Translations under genes and position numbers: made by a program
Shown: positions 33,363-44,092 of the stretch, piece after piece
Layout of the letters: each line of letters begins with the position of its first letter
How positions within the stretch are numbered: position 1 is the first letter of the stretch
Notes under the pieces: generated by a model
Seen by the model: only the letters and a program-made list of their open reading frames with translations
Told to the model about the DNA's origin: nothing
Database searches by the model: none
DNA from: Pseudo-nitzschia pungens
Taxonomy: Eukaryota > Bacillariophyta > Bacillariophyceae > Bacillariales > Bacillariaceae
Length of the DNA: 64,000 nucleotides
NCBI GenBank assembly: GCA_037355855.1
Contig: CM074762.1
Coordinates: forward strand, 5,208,001-5,272,000
Direction of reading: 5' to 3'

Positions 33363-35030
33363 TCATCGCTCGTCCGTAGTACTACTAGTACTAGCACCAG
33401 TGGCTTGGTGGTTGTGGTGGTGGGACCGAACCAGCGAGCACGACGCCTCCTCGTAGTCCCACTGCGCTCGTTTCGACCGTGCAATGGCGGGAGTCGCCAC
33501 GCAGCACTGAATCCAGAACTCGACCATTCGGAGCGCAAATCCCACCAGAAACAAGAGCTGTCCCTCCCCGGTGGACCAGTCAAAGAAGGTGAAAGCCACC
33601 ATACTGCTTTCGGTCTGGGAGATGCTCCTTGTTTCCCCATCCCCACCGCCGCCGTCATGGTCATAGCCATCATAGACCACATTATTCCCCCCCTGGAACA
33701 GCGAGGCCAGGCACACACCGTGGTGCCAATACAGGACCACCGCCGAGGCCAACAGCCCCAGGAGGGACCACAGGCAGGCCGCGGCCTTGGAGCAGTTCGC
33801 GTCGTAGTCCGGGTAGAGCCGGAGGACGCCCAGCGCCAGCGTCGGGACACAGGCCACCAGCGCCACCAGCAGGCTTCCGACGATCCAGGGGCTGGCGGCG
33901 GCGCACGCGCCGCAGTCTTCGGGGGACACCAGGAACTGCTCCATTCCTTGCGTGGTGCAAAAGTCGCGGAATGCCACCACCACCACCTCGGTCGTTGCCG
34001 TCGTTGCCGCGTAATCATTCGCAGTAGTAGTAGCAGTAAAATCATCATGCAAAGTACTTGTTGTTGGAGTTGCAGTTGCAGTTGCCGCCACATTGGGATT
34101 GTCAATGGCCACGGAGAGCAATCCCATGAACAGTCTCACGGGAAGGTAGTCCCGCTTCGGATCCTCCAGCTCGGTCCGGGCAAAGGATGCTCGGGTCAGG
34201 AAGGAGTCGCTGAGCGCCGCAGTCGACAGCAGCGTGACCAGGAATCCGCAGGCGTTGAGCACGAGGGCGTGTGTCAATACCCACGTGCGCAATCGGATGC
34301 TGCTGCCGGTGGACGATCTAGTACTATGAATCGTACCAGTATTACTCCCGTGTTCTTCGTCTATTTCGCCTCCTTTTTGCACTCTGTCTCCTCCAAAGAA
34401 GCCCCACCATCCAATCGCGACGCACAAGGGGTTCTCTTCCAAGAGCCACGGGCACACCGTCAGGAGCGGCGAAAGAAGGCAAACGTCGCAGGGTGGCCGG
34501 GGGCATTCGCTGCTCGGATCGTGACGGTCGATGACGGTCCCGTCGACGCGGTCGTAAATCCAGCGACGCGGAATCCTCGACGACGAAGACGAGTCCCCGT
34601 TGCGATCGACAGTGTTGTCGCAGTCGGAGCTGCAGTCGCGGTCGGAGTCGGAGTCGCGGTCGTCTGGACTGTTTCGTAGGGTCGAGGAGGTGCTCCTGCT
34701 GATGTTCCTGTTCCTGTTTCTGTTCCTGCTGATGTTGCTATTGCTGTTGATGTTGCTGCTCCTCCTGATCGATCCGTCCGCGGAGTGATCTTGGTCGCGT
34801 TCCATGGTCCGGGTGCTCTGTTGGTGAAGGGCGAATCGTTGGTTCGAATCTCGACCGTCATTGTCGGTTTCGTAGTCGGTGTCATAGTCGTCATCGTCGA
34901 CTCGAGCGGTTCTTTCGGTGTGGTTATTGCCGATAGAGTCATAAAACTCCTCGTCGATCGTTGTTCTTCGTTTTCTGTTGCTGGTCCGACGGGAGGAGCA
35001 GGAACTCCTTCTTCGGGACGAGGATGTCAT
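33363..35030 (-). CDS. Hypothetical four-helix membrane protein
   Basis: 555 residues, no recognised family. The first ~190 residues are polar and low complexity (Arg/Asn/Ser/Asp), then comes a Cys/Trp-rich patch (CPRPPCDVC, LLTVCPWLLEENPLCVAIGWWGFF). Four hydrophobic helices follow: VLTHALVLNACGFLVTLLST, IVGSLLVALVACVPTLALGV, ACLWSLLGLLASAVVLYW and QLLFLVGFALRMVEFWIQ. The loop between helices 1 and 2 is long and contains FCTT...EDCGAC cysteines, so the topology recalls four-span proteins of the claudin/PMP22 or tetraspanin kind, but no signature motif supports that assignment. The tail is His/Asn/Ser-rich. Length, even codon use and absence of stops support a real gene. There is one exon. 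Confidence 0.65.
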   Translation of the reverse strand: MTSSSRRRSSCSSRRTSNRKRRTTIDEEFYDSIGNNHTERTARVDDDDYDTDYETDNDGRDSNQRFALHQQSTRTMERDQDHSADGSIRRSSNINSNSNISRNRNRNRNISRSTSSTLRNSPDDRDSDSDRDCSSDCDNTVDRNGDSSSSSRIPRRWIYDRVDGTVIDRHDPSSECPRPPCDVCLLSPLLTVCPWLLEENPLCVAIGWWGFFGGDRVQKGGEIDEEHGSNTGTIHSTRSSTGSSIRLRTWVLTHALVLNACGFLVTLLSTAALSDSFLTRASFARTELEDPKRDYLPVRLFMGLLSVAIDNPNVAATATATPTTSTLHDDFTATTTANDYAATTATTEVVVVAFRDFCTTQGMEQFLVSPEDCGACAAASPWIVGSLLVALVACVPTLALGVLRLYPDYDANCSKAAACLWSLLGLLASAVVLYWHHGVCLASLFQGGNNVVYDGYDHDGGGGDGETRSISQTESSMVAFTFFDWSTGEGQLLFLVGFALRMVEFWIQCCVATPAIARSKRAQWDYEEASCSLVRSHHHNHQATGASTSSTTDER

Positions 35031-36965
35031 GTTTCGTGGATGGACGTTCTGTGATGCTGGATTGAATGAGATTAAATTATTGGATTAGATCAGATCAGAT
35101 CAGATTAGATTGAATTCAATCCAATCCAATTCAATTCAATTCAATTGCAGTCGCGTCGGAGTGGAATGCAATGCGATGGATCGATCCAGACTTGTCGCTG
35201 GGATGTGCTAGGTTGTACAAGAATAAGTATCACTAAACATCTTACTACTACTGCTAGTAAGAGCACTCTAGGAGACGTCCTAGTGGTAGTAGTATGGTTT
35301 GTGCTGCGGGTGAAGGGATCTGTATTCGTTGCTGCGTGACGCAGGAAAGAACATGCATGCTTTGTATGTGCTTCGATCGACGAAGATGTTATCATCATAC
35401 GGTATGCATACCGGTACTACGGTGGTTGTTCCGATTGGCATCTCCGTTTCGGTACTTACCGTGGTGTACTGTACGTACGAAAAATCCTCTCATTATTCTT
35501 GTTCTTACTGGGGTAAGGTTACGAACTACGTACATTCAAGTACAAAAAAATACGTTCTACGACATTACTACGTATTCGTACTTTGTTTTTTTTATCGGAT
35601 TTTGTGGCGTCGGCGGGTTCGGTTTGTTTGGGAGAACCGTACCACGACTCAAAATCGATCGTGCGTTACGCCGAAAGAAAAACCTTTGGTCCGACAATCA
35701 ATAGCTAAAAATAGAATGGAATCCAGGGAAACGCCGCAAAGGACACAAACGAAACGCACGAGTGGGTCCTTTCGAGTCGAGTCAGTCAGTCACTCGGTCG
35801 TCGAAAAAGGCGCCAATTGTACAGGTAACCTTACCGGTAGGTAAGTCGTGTACTTATCGCATCATCATCATCATCATCATCATCTGTGACACAATGCGGT
35901 ACGAGTACCTTACCGTACGATACAAAAATTGTATCGTTTTTGGATTATTCTTTTTTTTTCATGCTAGAATTCTGTCATTTTTCTGTTTTTTGGAATCACA
36001 GAAAAAGATGTCCAACCAAACGAAAACGAATCAGAATCAATCTCAATCAATCGTCAATCTCAATCAACCAATCAATCAACCAATCAATTTTAAAAAGCCA
36101 ATCGATCCGTCACGGAAGGTGATTGATTGATTCATTCGGCGCTCGTACGTGTTCCCAACACTCTCACTTGTCGCACGCAATCGTCCCGGGGCAGTCGTCA
36201 CTTTTAGATGAGATGATTTTGTCAGTCCGTCAGACGGTCACAAAACGGCAATTAAAATAATAGTAGAAGTGAATCAATCAATTCGTCAACAATTCGAACC
36301 GATACTAACCGTAACCTTACTTCGTAATACGGTAACACTGCAATAATTACCGTACGTAATGTGAGTAAGATTACTTGTAGTAAGTAATACTCATGGCAAC
36401 AAGGATTGTTATTGTGGAAAAGCGTCTTCATCCATCATTTTTAGTAACCCATCCATCAATCACAATCCATCGTCAACCAAAGTTACCGCTGATGGAAGGA
36501 CAGACAAGCGAACGACCTTCATGATGACCATGGCAATCACCATTCTTTTGAAACCTGCTTTCCGCTGCACTCGAGATGAGAATGCGCAGAACTTCTCGTA
36601 TGTTCCAAAAGCAAGGAAGATACCTCATCTTTGTCACCTGCTGATGGCAAACAGTACGACTTTTCGACGTCCAAAAACTCCAGAGTTGATCTATTCGCTT
36701 ATGCTATACGATGCCATACCATCGGTTCAAAAAAGTTTTCTAGTGCCTATTCTAAAATTCGTGTCGCCCATCGGAGATGAGGTGCATTGGACAGAGCACA
36801 CAGCGGGTGCGTTCGTGTCCGGGTCTGGTGTTGCTCACGTACCAATGTGTGCGCCGTGCATTCGTTTGGTGTCTAGCAGTGGGTTGCGGTGCGAGAATGG
36901 TGTTCACTAGCATATCGTGAATGGAACTCGGCTGTCGCAGAGTGAGTCGGCTCGGCTCGGCTCTG
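35031..36965. other. Intergenic region
   Basis: No gene could be supported. It contains AATTCAATTC and GATCAGATCAG runs (35085-35145), CATCATCATC (35860-35883), CAATCAATCAACCAATC (36050-36085) and GTAAGGTTAC/TTACGAAGTA words. A 129-codon frame at 36521-36910 has no recognisable features. Confidence 0.5.
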
Positions 36966-38613
36966 CTACAGACTGTCTTCCATGCTCTCGTCACCGCTTC
37001 CCGCGTCTGGATATTCCAGCGGTAAAAACTTGATGTGAGACACTTTTCCGTACTTGGTCTTGGAATATTTCTTGGCCAGGGCCAGCAGCTCGCGGTTCTG
37101 TTCCAGGCGGTGCTTGTTCCTCAGCAGGGCCCGCGCCACGGGCAGGACGTCTTCCTCTCGGTAGAGCGAATAGCTCACCAGTGTGGGGCTCCAGTTGTGC
37201 CGACCGAGCTGCCGCCTGGCCAGAAGAATGGCAGCCGCCGCCAACTGGCTCGGCCGCCACTGGCAGGTAAGGTTCTCCAGGCTCAGCAGGGTTCCGTCCA
37301 GCAAAAAGCAGGCAAGCTGTGCCATCAGCTTGTCGGCGTGGGCCGCCTTGAGGAAGCGAACCAAAAAGGTGTGTGGGGTCGGAACCGTTACGTTATAGTT
37401 GAGTGTCTTGAGTATCTTTTCTTCCATGCGCAGAATCTGTGGTAACAAAAAAGAGAGTGACGTGAGTATAGAGTGTTCATAATCCAAGCATAGACAATCG
37501 CGACGTCTTTCCACAAATACGCACCTTCGCTTCTGTATAGGCCCCGTCGCAAATGTAGGTCAGATCCCGGAGTTCCGGAACATACATTTCTTCGTACTTG
37601 GCCGAAACCAACAATGCCGTCACACCCACCAGCTGAAGGTCCCTCTTGACAATAATCTCGGACGTCTGCGCCAGGAACCGATCCAGAACGTTGATCGTCA
37701 GGTACAGCGTCTCCGGAAAGAGCTTGAACTTGTAGTGAACCTCGATGAGCCAATCCACAAGAATGCACCGCATGGATTCGTTGATGTTGGGCTGCTTTCC
37801 GTGCGCGGCGCTTCCCATGTACATGCAATCCACCGAACACAGCTCTTCCTTGGAGCGAAAGTGTTCGTACATGTCGGCAACATAGTCCGTGACCGACAGG
37901 GGATCGTGGGCGTCCCGTGCATCAATGTCGTCCGGGATTCCGTTCTGGTAGCTGCTGGTGGAAACTGCGGTTGCAGAGGAAGCCTTGCGGTGGGGATCGG
38001 GAACCTCGGCATCTGCCGCAGGGTTCGAATCATCGGCGGCGGTGTCGTGGACATTGGCCTCGTGGACAGCAAGTGTTGCTCTCGTCGAGGATTGTTCTGT
38101 TTCAACAACCGCAGAGTGATGCCCCTGATCGTCTTCCTTTTTCGCTTGCTGCTTGGCGGTTTTGGGAGGTCGGCCCCGTCTGGGTTTGGAAGCAGCAGCT
38201 TGCGTGGTTGCCGTTGACGCTGATGCTGATGCTGATGCTGACGTTGTCGTTGCAGTCGACGTTGTAGTTGCAGCTGTGGAAGAAGTTGCCGTTTTTATTT
38301 TGGACGATAATTCACCCCGGGTTTCGCGCTTTTCAGGCACTCCCTGTTGTTGGAATTGCTGTTGTTGTGTGGAGTTTGAATTCGCATTGGTGGCAACGGG
38401 TTTGAGAGCCCTTCCCTTTCGTTGCTTGGCCGCGGCTGCGGCTGTTGTGGTGTTTCCTGCGGGTTTGGTGCCCGAGGCAGTGGAAGTCCGTTGCCGTTTG
38501 GTTCTTGGAGGCAAGAGAGAGGGTGTGTCGTCCTCTGGGATCACTATCGGACCTACATTGGCGGTGCCTTCACCGGCGGAAAGCCGTTTTCGTGTGGCTC
38601 TGGTCAGTGGCAT
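36966..38613 (-). CDS. B-type cyclin with N-terminal AT-hook (two exons)
   Basis: Mitotic cyclin, 519 residues. Exon 1 is 38613-37525 and exon 2 is 37436-36966. The 89-bp intron has donor AAG/GTGCGT and acceptor CACAG/ATT in phase 0, joining AYTEAK to ILRMEEKIL. The cyclin box begins with NESMRCILVDWLIEVHYKFKL then PETLYLTINVLDRFLA, the MRxILVDW signature of A/B cyclins, with HxKFxL favouring type B. The second fold contains NVTVPTPHTFLVRFL and ARRQLGRHNWSPTL. The N-terminal ~220 residues are disordered. They contain RKRL near residue 8 (possible destruction-box core, weak) and KPRRGRPPK, an AT-hook that binds AT-rich DNA and is unusual in a cyclin. By homology it binds a CDK1-type kinase to drive entry into mitosis. 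Confidence 0.92.
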
Positions 38614-39967
38614 TGCTCCTCGTCGATCGATGGATTGATTCTAGACAATGGTTGTTGTTATTGCGTGTAGCCTTCGCTATAAGTAATGGAAGCCTGTATC
38701 CAGTATTTTAGTGTTGGATCCGAATGGAATCGAATACAGTGGAATCACTGAGACGAATAACAATGGATTCAAAATCAGGATCCCCTTCGCCGTGTTTGTT
38801 GTCAATAGACAGGCTATCCGCTCCGATACACAACAATCAACTCCCGCACCGACACCGATCTTGACAATGGCAGACTTTTGACAGCGATAAAGAGAGGATC
38901 AACGGAAGGATAGGAAACAATGACTGGGTCGTGCCGGTTACCGTAGGAATCGGTAGCGAGAATGGTGGGAGTAATGGTCAATTCGCTACCGGTACCGTAC
39001 GAATAATCGATCCTCTATGAAATTCACAGCGGAAAGCGGAGCAGCACTAGACGGATGGCGCTTGAAAGAACGAGTAACTTACTTGTACCTGTACCGCTGT
39101 AAGCCTTACTTACTTGTAGCGCAGAACCGCACCATTCATACGAATGATTATGAACGAGGCTAAAAAAATCGTCCCTGGAAACAACCGGTTTTGATGTGGG
39201 CGTCCAAAAATGACAGAGAACCATCGGTGGATGGATTCATATTCCCCTCTTTCAATTAAAAGTCCTCCTGGGTTTGAATATCCCAAAAAAATCGTTGGGC
39301 ATATTCAAAAACGAGCGCCCGCGCTCTGCCCGCGCAATTCCTTTCACGTACTGGTGATTCGCAGCGCAGTCTTGTAGCTAACAATTTGAATTCGCCAAAA
39401 CACCACTTAAAGGATGTTGTTGGTCGCACACGACCACGTTTGGGCGGTACGGGTTAACGAGAGCTGTTCCTGTCAAAAATTTGTCGTAGGAAGACGCCTG
39501 TCGGGGTCCAAGCGGCAATACTCGAAGGGCACGAAGCCGCCACCGAAAGGGGTCACGTGGAGGGAATTCATTCAAACCGGAAATTGGATCCAAAGGATTG
39601 CCTCCGTGCCGAGCATGGGCCTGCGAAACGACTCTCCCGAGTGATTGCTTTCAACAATCAATTTTTGAAGAGGGGGGAATAAGTTACGGTAGGCCCCCCG
39701 ATTATTCGTCAATGGCTTTTCATGCTCGGAAGACCAGACAATGTAAGGTTAAGGTTACCAGGTGGTAACTTAACCTTACTCGTACTTGTACGAAATTGTA
39801 CTAGACTACTAGTAAATGCTTGTTTTAATTTCTATTCTCAACAAGGACAAAGGCTAGAAATATAAATGCTTGAGTGAAGAATGTTGGTAGTACTTCTCTT
39901 TGTACAATAGAAAGAAGCATCATGCGTTTTTGCCTGACCTTCTAGTAGTAGCACTGCTGGTGGTACT
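38614..39967. other. Intergenic region
   Basis: No gene recognised. At 39742-39779 a near-perfect hairpin is built from GTAAGGTTAAGGTTACC and GGTAACTTAACCTTAC. Several ORF-like stretches around 39378-39644 lack family features. Confidence 0.5.
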
Positions 39968-39992
39968 ACGTCCGAAAACTGGTTCGCGACCC
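39968..39992. repeat. Left 25-bp terminal inverted repeat
   Basis: Exact reverse complement of 48227-48251. Confidence 0.93.
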
Positions 39993-40439
39993 CTCCCAAG
40001 AATTTATTTAGGGGGGTCGCGATTTATTCCTGGCTCATTTTGACGTAGCTCGATTCCTAGCTCTCTCGCGATTCGCAACCTCAATCGCGACCGCCTAACT
40101 ACCTCAATTACGAGAAAAAAAAATAAAGACCCAAATTTTTTTTCAATCTGACTCATTATTACTGACCCTACCATCATTATATATTATGAGACTGTTGCAG
40201 AAATTCACTCCCAAAAATTGATTTCTCATCCCGACACAAAGTATTTCCCATCACACCCCTCAAGAAATTCATCACAAAAATCACAATTATTACCCGAAGC
40301 CCAGGAATCGCGACCCCCATGAAAAAAAATTTTGAAACACTATGATGCAAAATATAAGTCTTTCTTTTGATAAATATTGATATTACTCTAATAATTGTTT
40401 ATTCTCTGTTCAATTTTCTCACACACGCACACACAAATT

Positions 40440-40760
40440 TTGGTTTGTTAAAAGAAGTCGTCGTCCTTGAAATCGTCGTCGCTCTTCGTTTCGATCGTCC
40501 TTGTCTTCGTCGTCCTTGAAGTCGTCGTTGCTTCTCGCTTCGATCGTCTTCGTCCTCCCTGAAGTCGTCATTGCTCTTCACTCCAAATTGCCTTCCTCTT
40601 CGTCGTCCTCCCTGAAATCGTCGTCCTCTCTGAAATTGTTGTTGCTCTTTGCTTCCATTGGCTTCGTCGTCCTCTCTGAAATCGTCGTTGCTCTTCGCTT
40701 CGATCGTCTTCGTCGTCCTTGAAATCGTTGTTGCTCTTTGCTCCGATCGTCTTCGTCCTC
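40440..40760. repeat. Minisatellite of CTTCGTCGTCCT/TGAAATCGTCGTTGCTCTT units
   Basis: Degenerate units of about 50 bp, each with GTCGTCCTTGAAATCGTCGTTGCT and TTCGATCGTCTTCGTC-like parts. The short open frames on both strands follow from the repeat and are not supported as genes. Confidence 0.8.
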
Positions 40761-41644
40761 ATGCACACCACACAAATTTTGGTTCAAACAATTTTTAAAT
40801 AATGGTCATCGTGATAATTTCATCCATACCGGTATCTGTACTGCCAGTAAAGGTCTCCTCACATCGCATCATATTTCATCAGTTGCAATCGCATCATTTT
40901 GTCAGTTGCGATCCCATCATATTTGTCTTGCGATCGCAATATGTGTCAGTTGCCCCGTTGCATCATGTTTCGCATCATTTTTCAGTTGCCCCGTCGAATT
41001 AAAGTTGATTCTTCCCTATCAGTAGCAAGCAGGCAACTCAATGCAGAATTAGAACAATTGAAATCCATTATCAATACCCCAGATCTTGATGTGCTTCACT
41101 CACCGTTGCATTATATTTCATTTGCCGCTGCATCCTATTTCATCAGCAGTTGCGGTCGCCTCCCTATCAGGAGCAAGCAGGCAAGTCAATGATGCACAGT
41201 TAGACGAATCAAAATCCATTATTAATACCTCCTCCAACCTTGATGTGGTTCACTTACCATTCTTTCCATCTCATTATATTTCAGTTGCCATCTTTCTTGT
41301 TCCGTTCCGACCCAAAATTATGTGAAGTAAGATTTACGACACATGCATTTTCTGTCATGCATGTGTTTGCCGAGAATTGATTTCTTCTACATGATAGCAG
41401 TAGAGTTACTACTAGTAGTAGTATGTACCGTACTGAAGTAATAGTAGAAACCAGTAGAAAGCTGATGATGGTGATATCGCGCGCCACCTAAACCACAGAG
41501 AGCCAGCCCCGCTGCGCCATAATTTTGGACTACCTCTTATGTACTACTACCTACGCACTGCAGTAGTATGTAGCAGCAGTGTATAACTGTACTACTACTA
41601 CAAGCAGCAAGAATAGTACTACCTCAGTGAATATACCATCAAAT

Positions 41645-42870
41645 CAAATATCTGAATGAATCTGGCCATTCTTTGTGTGATTCCAGTGTGAATATTTCTC
41701 ATCCTATGCATGGGCAAGACTATTCAAAAAGAAGTATTCAAAAATCACCAATAATTTGGATGTCACCACTGAATAATTAGTAGTTGGCCCAGTACTGCGG
41801 AATTTACTAGAAAATACTGTAAAATCACATATCTGAATGAATCTGGCCAATCTTTGTGTGATTCCAGTGTGAATATTTCTCATCCTATCCATGGGCAAGA
41901 GTATGCAAAAAGAAGTATTCAAAAATCGCCAATGGTATGGGTGTCACCACTGAATAATTAATATTTGGTCAACTACTGCGGAATTCACTAGAAAAAAGTA
42001 GCAAATCACATATCGGAATGAATCTGGCCAATAGTTGTGTGATTCCAGTGTGAATATTCCTCATACTGTGCATGGGCAAGAGTATGCAAAAAGAAGTATT
42101 CAAAAATCACCAATAATTTGGGTGTCACCACTGAATAATTAATATTTGTTCCACTACTGCGGAATTTACTAGAAAAAAGTACCAAATCACATATCTGAAT
42201 GAATGCGGCCAATAGTTGTGTGATTCCAGTGTGAATATTTCTCATCCTGTGCATGGGCAAGACTATTCAAAAAGAAGTATTCAAAAAACACCTATAATTT
42301 GGGTGTCACCACTGAATAATTAATATTTGGCCCACTACTGCGGAATTTGCTAGAAAAAAGTACCAAATCACATATCAGAATGAATCTGGCCAATATTTGT
42401 GTGATTCCAGTGTGAATATTTCTCATCCTGTGTATGGGCAAGACTATTCAAACAGAAGTATTCAAAAATCACCAATAATTTGGGTGTCACCACAGAATAA
42501 TTAATATTTGGCCAACTACTGGAGAATTTACTAGAAAAAAGTACCAAATCACATATCAGAATGAATCTGGCCAATATTTGTGTGATTCCAGTGTGAATAT
42601 TTCTCATCCTATGCATGGGCAAGAGTATGCAAAAAGAAGTATTCAAAAATCACCAATAATTTGGATGTCACCACTGAATAATTAATATTTGGCCCAGTAC
42701 CGCAGCATTTAGTAGAAACTGCTGTAAAATCAAATATGTGAATGAATCTAGTCAATATTTTGTGATTCCAGTGTGAATATTTCTCATCCTATGCATGGGC
42801 AAGAGTATGCAAAAAGAAGTATTCAAAAATCACCTATGGTATGGATGTCACCATTGAATAACTGAATAGA
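41645..42870. repeat. 181-bp tandem satellite, seven copies
   Basis: GATTCCAGTGTGAATAT recurs at 41679, 41860, 42041, 42222, 42403, 42584 and 42764, a strict 181-bp step (last one 180). Copies also share ATGAATCTGGCCAAT, AAAAGAAGTATTCAAAAATC and GTGTCACCACTGAATAATTA. Divergence between copies is low. Short minus-strand frames (MNTSFCILLPMHR...) come from the repeat. Confidence 0.95.
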
Positions 42871-43649
42871 TCACCTGGTGACAAATGCTTCGCAGCAAAA
42901 ATATTTCTATTGCATCGTGATGTAGCAAAAGACATTCCCGTGACGGGACTCGAACCAACAATACCAACTGCATACAATCCAGTAGTGCCACTATTACTGT
43001 CTACTACTGCTAAACAGGTGTTCTCTCCATCTTTTAATGCTACCACCATCTCGGGGAAGGCTCATCCTGTATAATATGTAACAACACTAAGTTACCGTAC
43101 CTCCACCACTTCGTGCCAAAAGATTTGTACCAGTACCGTACGTACAGTTTATACGTACCGTTTACACCGTACTGGAAACCTACACATCCCCAGCCTGTAC
43201 GTACTGTCGGTACCTACTAGGAACGGGTATGCACAGACCTGTCATTTTTTTTCTCAGCCTGTACACTTAGTACTGTAAAGTACGTACATTGCTGTCATTT
43301 TTTCCACTCAGCCTGTACACACAGTACCATAAAGCACGTAATAAAGCACTAAAGCACTACGTCACAGTGGCAGATCGATTTTCCGCCCCACATCTCCCTC
43401 GTACCGGATGTGTCATAATTTTCATTTTCATTTTCATTTTCATTTTCGTTTCATCTCATGCATCGGAATATTCTGGCCGGTCCAGTTTAACCTAGCCATC
43501 AGGCACCGGGACCATCTCTTTTGAAAAAGACACACATGCTGTGGGGAGCTTGAGAACGGCCGCTCTTGCTTTCTGCTCTGTTGTCTGATTCATATCACGG
43601 AGGTTGGGTGTGTTGAAGTCCTGGAACTACCTGGCTTACCCAGATATAC

Positions 43650-44020
43650 GACGTACTGATATTGAAAACAACGAAGACGAAAATCACAACCGATCGGTGC
43701 GGAGAGGGACGACGAGGACGACGAAGGTACGATCGCTCCAGAGGGGGACGACGGTGGTACGGTCGCTACGATCGCTTCTAACAGGGTGTTTGTTGTTGTT
43801 TTTACTTTCGTCTTTCCATAGGGGAACGACGGCAACGACAAAGAGGAAGGTACGATCGCTTCGGACAGGGACGACGGCGGGTACGATCGCTTCGGACCGG
43901 GACGATCGGGTACGACGAACGACGAACGACGACGACGAACGGTACGATCGCTCCAGAGAGGGCCGACGGGGGTACGATCGCTACGATCGCTTCTAACAGG
44001 ATGTTTGTTGTTATTTTGAG
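43650..44020. repeat. GGGACGACG/GTACGATCGCT repeat with a duplicated AACAGGRTGTTTGTTGTT block
   Basis: GGTACGATCGCT units recur about every 30-60 bp. A block ending CTACGATCGCTTCTAACAGG then TGTTTGTTGTT appears twice, about 215 bp apart (near 43765 and 43985), leading into the large array. Confidence 0.75.
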
Positions 44021-44092
44021 GAACGACGACGCGTTGCTGCTTGCTGCTTGCTGTCGACGCGATAGTTCTTTAAAAAATATTCTCGTGTATTA

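Noticed and set aside
36521..36910. 129-codon plus-strand frame
   Set aside because: No family features or splice partners; surrounded by low-complexity DNA.
42935..43050. GGTTCGAGTCCCGTCACGGG on the minus strand resembling a tRNA T-arm (B box)
   Set aside because: T-stem pairing is poor and no acceptor stem, anticodon arm or correctly spaced D-arm could be drawn; only a B-box-like word next to TGCAGTTGGTA.
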